Assembly (NCBI GenBank): GCA_031213475.1
Contig: JARUPZ010000024.1
Span: 1,798,001-1,862,000 of the forward strand
Direction: 5' to 3'
Source of the DNA: Nereocystis luetkeana
Taxonomy: Eukaryota; Sar; Phaeophyceae; Laminariales; Laminariaceae
DNA: 64,000 nt
Position 1 is the first letter of the stretch. Each line of letters starts with the position of its first letter. The notes below the pieces were generated by a model, which was not told the DNA's origin, ran no database searches, and saw only the letters and a program-made list of their open reading frames with translations. The position numbers were made by a program, and so were the translations under genes. Shown one piece after another: positions 59,201 through 64,000 of this stretch.

Positions 59201-60470
59201 CTGTCGGGGGCGCTAGCGGGCATCGCGGCGTGGCTTCCGGTCTATCCAGGTAACTAATACCCCCCCCCCCCCCCCTCCGTACCGCCCCCCCCCCGCTCCG
59301 CTCCTCCCTCCCCGGACGGATTTAAGAGCACATAGGGTTACACTAAAGCCCCGAATGTGGATCGCGGTACGACACCCCACAATGAGCCGAACTCGCCTAG
59401 GTTAGCGAACGGAAAATGGCCTCCGCAATTCCAAGGCGAAACAATGACCCCCAGTCTGACTATAAAACATTTTCAGACTAAGAGCGGTAGGTTTTCGTTG
59501 GTACCCCCTCCCTTTCCTCCTCCCTCCCCCCTCCCTCATCTCTCTTCCCAATCCCCACGTTCGCGATTGCTATGATGGCCGTATGACGCAAGGCACACGG
59601 AAAGGGAATACAAGTCCCCCCCCTCCTGTCTCTTGGATCTGGTCACACCATTAACAATGGAATCCTTTTTTTCAACGGTGTGATCTAAATACGCAGGAGA
59701 GTATGCACAAGGTGCCGAAACCTGCGTCACAAGTGTTTCTTAGCAGGGTGCGGCTCACCCTTTGTGCGACTCGCCGAACAACTCACGGCGCTTCGCGTTG
59801 GGTACAAGCACTGTCTGGCTGGTCGCTGGTCGGTGAAAACCCGAACGTGCTCCGTCCGGGCACTGTATGTAGGAATGCGAGGGTCCATGGCCATACGATT
59901 ACGGCCATGCACATGACATGAGTACGATAGATGGTGGCCACAGACGGCGAGACAGGGGATAAGATAAGATAAGATAAGATAATAGTTTGTATGGTAAAAA
60001 CGTATTGAGCGCCAAAATGTTGGAGGCTTCTTTCATAGGAATAGGATTGGTGTTCCGTCCCGAAAGGGATGCGCGATTAACTCCCAAATGACAAAGGCAA
60101 ACAACAAATGAGTACGCCCTCGCCCCCCCCCCCCCCCGCCACCGCCGCTCCGCCTCCACTCCGCCGTGCCAACGCTTCCACCTTACCAGCGGACGTCGTG
60201 AAAAGCCGAATGCAGAACGCGGGAGCGGGTGGAGGCGGCATGCTTGCCACGGCCAGCTCGATGTGGAGGACGGAAGGATTCACGCCGTTCTACCGAGGCT
60301 TGGCGCCAACGTTGGCTCGGGCGGCGGTGAACCATGCGGCGACCTTTTTGGTCTACGAGGCCACGATGGAATGGATGAGAAGAGGAGAGCGGCATAATTT
60401 GATGGCCCGGGAGTTGGACGGGGGGGGGCGGAGGGAAGGGGAAGAGGAGGTGGGGAGAGGGGGGCGCTGA
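54282..60470 (+). CDS. Mitochondrial carrier family (SLC25) protein, acylcarnitine-carrier-like
   Basis: An inner-membrane solute carrier with three repeats of two transmembrane helices. Exons: 54282-54538, 55387-55571, 56928-57246, 59095-59249, 60190-60470; phases 2, 1, 2 and 1 agree at each junction, giving 398 residues. Signature motifs: SYPLDTVRVR plus MQTGG in repeat 1, VTPVERIKVVMQ in repeat 2 and VYPADVVKSRMQNAG in repeat 3. FYRG, LYAG and FYRG follow each matrix helix. The ERIK of repeat 2 and DVxKSR of repeat 3 resemble carnitine/acylcarnitine carriers, but the substrate is inference. The first in-frame ATG after a stop is 54282; an ATG at 54417 would give 353 residues, closer to the family norm. 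An Ala-rich insert lies after repeat 2's first helix. Introns hold poly-C, a MITE and a minisatellite. Confidence 0.92.
56226..56256. repeat. 31-base poly-C tract
   Basis: An uninterrupted C run in intron 2 of the carrier gene. Similar C or G runs occur at 48037-48057, 57270-57287 and 62484-62501. Such runs are prone to length errors in assembly. Confidence 0.9.
56639..56743. mobile_element. TA-flanked MITE (TTACGGGGG family), copy 4
   Basis: A 105-bp element, closest to copy 1 (same TTACGGGGGGCCATAGTTAA end). One mismatch breaks the right arm (ACTAGGGTCCC). TA on both sides. It lies in intron 2 of the carrier gene. Confidence 0.85.
57466..57710. mobile_element. MITE of the GTTCTACGATAGAGG family, second copy
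   Basis: Left end GTTCTACGATAGAGG, right end CCTCTGTCGCAGAAC, internal hairpin GGAGCTCCTCAAGTGAGGAG. It lies inside intron 3 of the carrier gene, in the opposite orientation to the copy at 1657. Confidence 0.75.
58770..58960. repeat. Minisatellite in carrier intron 3
   Basis: Three diverged units contain CCCGTGAGAGTTTGA followed by CCTCCTG, mixed with short GACCC and GACAC runs. Confidence 0.6.
59958..59982. repeat. GATAA microsatellite
   Basis: Five GATAA units, in carrier intron 4. Confidence 0.9.
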
Positions 60471-63400
60471 TGAGAAGAATATAATAGAGAAGAGGAACGC
60501 CAAGAATAAGAAGACCAAATATAAAAACACAAGCGCTGGTGGGAGTCTCGGGGGAAACCAAGCCGTAAGGTTGTGGCTCCTACGCGCCTGAGGAGGGGGC
60601 AAGCGGGGAGGGGGGAGTCTTGGACCATCGAGATGCCGAGCACGGTAGTAGCGTGCGTAGCGTGCTGCAGGTAGTTCGACGCACCCCGCTGGCCAGGCAG
60701 TCAGTCAGTCGATACAGTCGAGGGTATCATCGGTCGGTGTTGTGATGTGGTCGGGTCAATTTTGCCGATAGAGAGGCGTGAGATTGAGCCCAGGGTGTTT
60801 GCTGGAAGTATTTAGAGCGGGCGAACTCGATGGGCAAGGGTCGCCTGCTTGACGCCCGCGGCGCACCGCCCCTATCGTACCTTCATCCCCTAGTGTTCGT
60901 TTAGTCCAGCTTTACTAGCAATTTAAAGCGCTAATTTACGCGCGGCGCTTCATGTTCTCGCTTGTGCAAAAAGGGGTGGAGGGAGTGAGGTTTGAGGGAC
61001 TTGCCAACAAGGCCTAGGTGGTGTAGCGCCTCCGCACGACGACGCCCCCCTCGTGCCAGGTAGGTGCCCACGACAAATTCGGCGTTCTCTTAGTCAGACT
61101 GGCCGGTTTAGAGATGTGTCGTGGATATTTCTCGAAGGACTCCCAAATGATATTGTGGTGAAAAATGCCGTATTGATGGTCTTTCCCCGTACGTAGCTCA
61201 CGGCAAGTCCCGCGTGTGCTCGTTGCGTAGTTGATTGCGAGTGAGTCTTCCTTCCGAAGCGGTCGACCCTTCTCAGGCGGAGCCACGAGAGCGGTCCGGC
61301 GATGTAGTTACTAACCCAGAGAGAAGGGGCCGTTGGGGACAGAACCGCTGGAGGGAGGATCTTTGGAGGAAATACCTGTGGAGAGAGAGAGAGGGTCGTG
61401 AGAGAGCGTTGAAGGCGGTTGCCTATCGTGGCGTGCCCGATGCAAGCGTGTCAGAGCTGCAGCACGCGGACAATTTCGGCGGGTCAGAGCACTGGGTCTC
61501 TGGCACGCCGCGGCGTGAGCGAGCGAGCTAATGATAGAAACAAGTGAAAGGTTGAAAAAGGTGGGAGGGGGAGAATATTGATAGATGCACTGAAGGTTAA
61601 GAGGATAAACCGAAATGAAAACGTATTTACATAGCCCAATGGACGTGTACAACGCAGGCGTTCGTTTTGGGGGTCGATTTTGTTTTAGGACACCTTTTGT
61701 TTTCTGGGTGTTAATCGTTGGTTTTATGTTTTGGGGCGGGGAGGGGCTCGTACGCGAGATGTCTTCTCGCGAACCTACCGTCAATTTGACGGTGTTGTCG
61801 TAGAGGTCTCGGCTGCTGGAAGCCTCCACTGACGCGTGCCGGAAACTCGCACGCGCTTTATCTCGACTTTGACGTGATACCCCCGGTATTTTTTGCTATT
61901 TTTTTTGCTAAAAATGCCTCCCGTTGATTCTGTCGTACGTGGTTGATTCCCCTATGAAGGTTCCGTGGCTTTCGTCTCCCCCCTGCTTGGAGGTAGTCGC
62001 GGCGCGGCTCTGGAAGGAGCCGAGGCAACGAAGCCCGAGGCTAGCGTCCACATAGCAGCGTTGCCTTTAGAATGTAGCCCTCACGCGGCCAGAGGAATTA
62101 TTTGTTTTTCGTCGGCAGTGCGCTCTTGTACTACTCCTGGCGCAGCGCACAATGCGCTGGCTCTTCCTCTTGCCATCTGCGCGGATTGTTGCCGGAGCTC
62201 AAGCGCGGGAGATGTGGTGCTTGGCACGTACCTGGTATCTGCTATGCGCTCTACTGCTGAACGAGTAGCACCAGAGGTGTGGGGGAGAGGGAGCGGAAAG
62301 CGACAGTGTTTAAAAAAATGAGATTTTGTCCCGACGGAATGCCTAAGAAGTACCAGGTAAGTTCTTAGGGATAGTTGCTCGCCGACTTTAGATGGACGCG
62401 TTTTACGGAAGCGTTGGTCGTTGGCACACAAACACCTTCTTGATGTAGTTGCAGAGGTGGGAACCCGTGGGGAGCGGAGGAGGGGGGGGGGGGGGGGGGG
62501 GCGTACTCGTTTGTTGCTTGCCTTAGTCATTTGACCATTGACCACGCATCCCTTTCGAGACGAAACACCGTTTCTAAACTAATAGAGACAACTCCAACAT
62601 TTGGGCGCATTACGTTGTTTCCATGTATTACACAATGTGTTTTTGCTAATCTTATCCCCTTCGTGGTTCGCCGCCTGTGGCTACCGTCTATCTCCTAGGA
62701 TAGCGATCGTTTTCTCGCTGCTATCTAGTGTACCAAAGTTCTTCATGCCCCATTCGTCTGTTTCCCTCATCTTTTTTAATACATCCCGTTCCTCCTTTTT
62801 CATTTCCCATTCTCCTACTGTATGATTTCTGTTGTAGCCTCTATTGCTTTGCCACACGGGCATATTAGTGCATCCACTTCCTCCTCCCGGGAGCGGACGG
62901 GGGGGGCAGTGGCCTTTTCTCTCCGAGGGTATTGATAGAGGCGTTTTGATGGTGGGTAAAATACCAGTGGCTACAGAAACTGTCACCTGAGCCCTTGAAT
63001 GGAGCCATATTATAAACAACATTTAGGAGTGACTGTGTTTGGACATAAACTACAATTCGATTCTGCTGTAGCGGTGAGCGATTGCGGGCATTTGTAGAGC
63101 ATCACGCAGCTTACAAGCAGGTAGACCGCGCCAATATTTTGAAAAAATGAGGAAGTGCGCGCTCATCGAATGCCGGTCGAGGTGGTATTGGGTGGACGCC
63201 TCGAGCGGCTACCACGCGCGCAGTTCCGCCGCGCCGACTCCATTTTTTTGGCGGCAAAAGACGTGCTTCGAGCTGTGAGTCACAATCGGGATCGTATGTC
63301 TTCCGTGGGGATAGGGGCCGGCGGCGGCTTTGGCCAGAACGCCTTATCATTATTTCATTTTACGTGCAACGTCTAACGTTTTCCCCATTTTTTAACGCAG

Positions 63401-64000
63401 AACTTCTCGCGGGAATAAAACACTAGTTGGAGTGGCAGGAAGGAGTGCCGGATCCTCACGAAAATGTTTCCGTTTGTGAAGTTGGTTGTGATGAGGAACC
63501 GCGCTACGGTAGAGGGAGTTTACGTGGTCGTAGCATATCCCAAAACATTTCCCTCTGACTCAGCAGCGACCCCAATACATTAGCATCCGAGATGTATTGC
63601 AACAACAATATGTAGAGGAGGGCAACTGTTGCCCAGCTGTTCCCCAGGTGTTGCCATTCCCGTATTTTCGTGGTTTGGTGTACTGTACTTTTGTGTTGTT
63701 GTATTGATTAAAGCTAGCACATGATAGTGCGCACCGCGGGGAGTATAGACTCGTTGAACAAGGACACGACGGTTGCCACTAGTTCTCTGCAAATACTCGA
63801 AATCTATCACGTAAAGCAGCCTAACACAGGGGAAGAAACATAGCGAGCCGATCGAAAGGTGCCGTGGCACGGCATAGGAAGAGTCGAAGCACTAGGCACC
63901 GTCACAAGCGTAGAAAAGCGCTGCATCTAAACTACGCGGAGCCGAGTACTCTATCCCCCCCGGGGACCAGGGTCCCTAACGCAACGCAACCCAACCTAAC
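60471..64000. other. No gene recognised
   Basis: Downstream of the carrier gene. Frames at 61235-61531, 61615-61803 and 61965-62321 have no recognisable domain. The region holds a G run and the 47-bp repeat at 62514. Confidence 0.45.
62514..62560. repeat. 47-bp dispersed repeat, copy 2
   Basis: Same orientation as the copy at 37729, directly after an 18-base G run (62484-62501). Confidence 0.7.

Noticed and set aside
1-64000. Retrovirus-like elements, CRISPR arrays and bacterial-type operons
   Set aside because: No reverse transcriptase, integrase or capsid-like sequence was recognised, no regularly spaced repeat-spacer array, and genes are intron-split and unrelated.

Overview
This is eukaryotic nuclear DNA, most likely from an Ectocarpus-like brown alga (stramenopile). 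Three things point there. Protein-coding exons are short and separated by introns of about 0.4-2 kb. One gene is an LRR-ROCO GTPase in which every leucine-rich repeat sits on its own 72-nt exon, an architecture established for brown algae. The rest is crowded with small terminal-inverted-repeat (TIR) DNA transposons. The species call is inference; no rRNA, tRNA or organelle gene is visible.

Layout. 1-729: a long inverted repeat, probably part of an element cut by the window edge. 3876-17188 (+): LRR-ROCO gene, with nine single-LRR exons, two exons carrying the P-loop and switch parts of the Roc GTPase, one exon for the end of Roc and the linker, and one COR exon; a probable two-TM C-terminal exon follows at 18668-19065. 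Its N-terminal exon was not found. 21516-22457: a foldback-like element filled with CCGCGG/CCACGG palindromes. 22986-24363: an unclassified TIR element. 25670-26820: coding-like but degenerate sequence. 27483-28060 (-): a decayed PIF/Harbinger-type transposase. 29466-34979 (+): the 9-1-1 checkpoint clamp subunit RAD1, six exons with consistent phases. 37287-40154 (-): a class 3 lipase, with a probable first exon at 42279-42671. 44325-46640: nested inverted repeats around a Harbinger-like element. 47919-50181: a Harbinger-like element whose left 717 bp is present three times in tandem. 50430-51650: an unknown coding module in direct and inverted copies. 51655-53057: a non-autonomous hAT element with very large subterminal repeat arrays. 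54282-60470 (+): a complete five-exon mitochondrial carrier gene. 60471-64000: no gene recognised.

The host genes are functionally unrelated: an immune-receptor-like GTPase, a DNA-damage clamp subunit, a lipase and a mitochondrial transporter. RAD1 and the lipase are convergent. Their introns carry the mobile elements: a 105-112 bp TA-flanked MITE family has four copies here, two in introns of the ROCO and carrier genes and one in the probable first lipase intron. No retrovirus-like coding sequence was seen.
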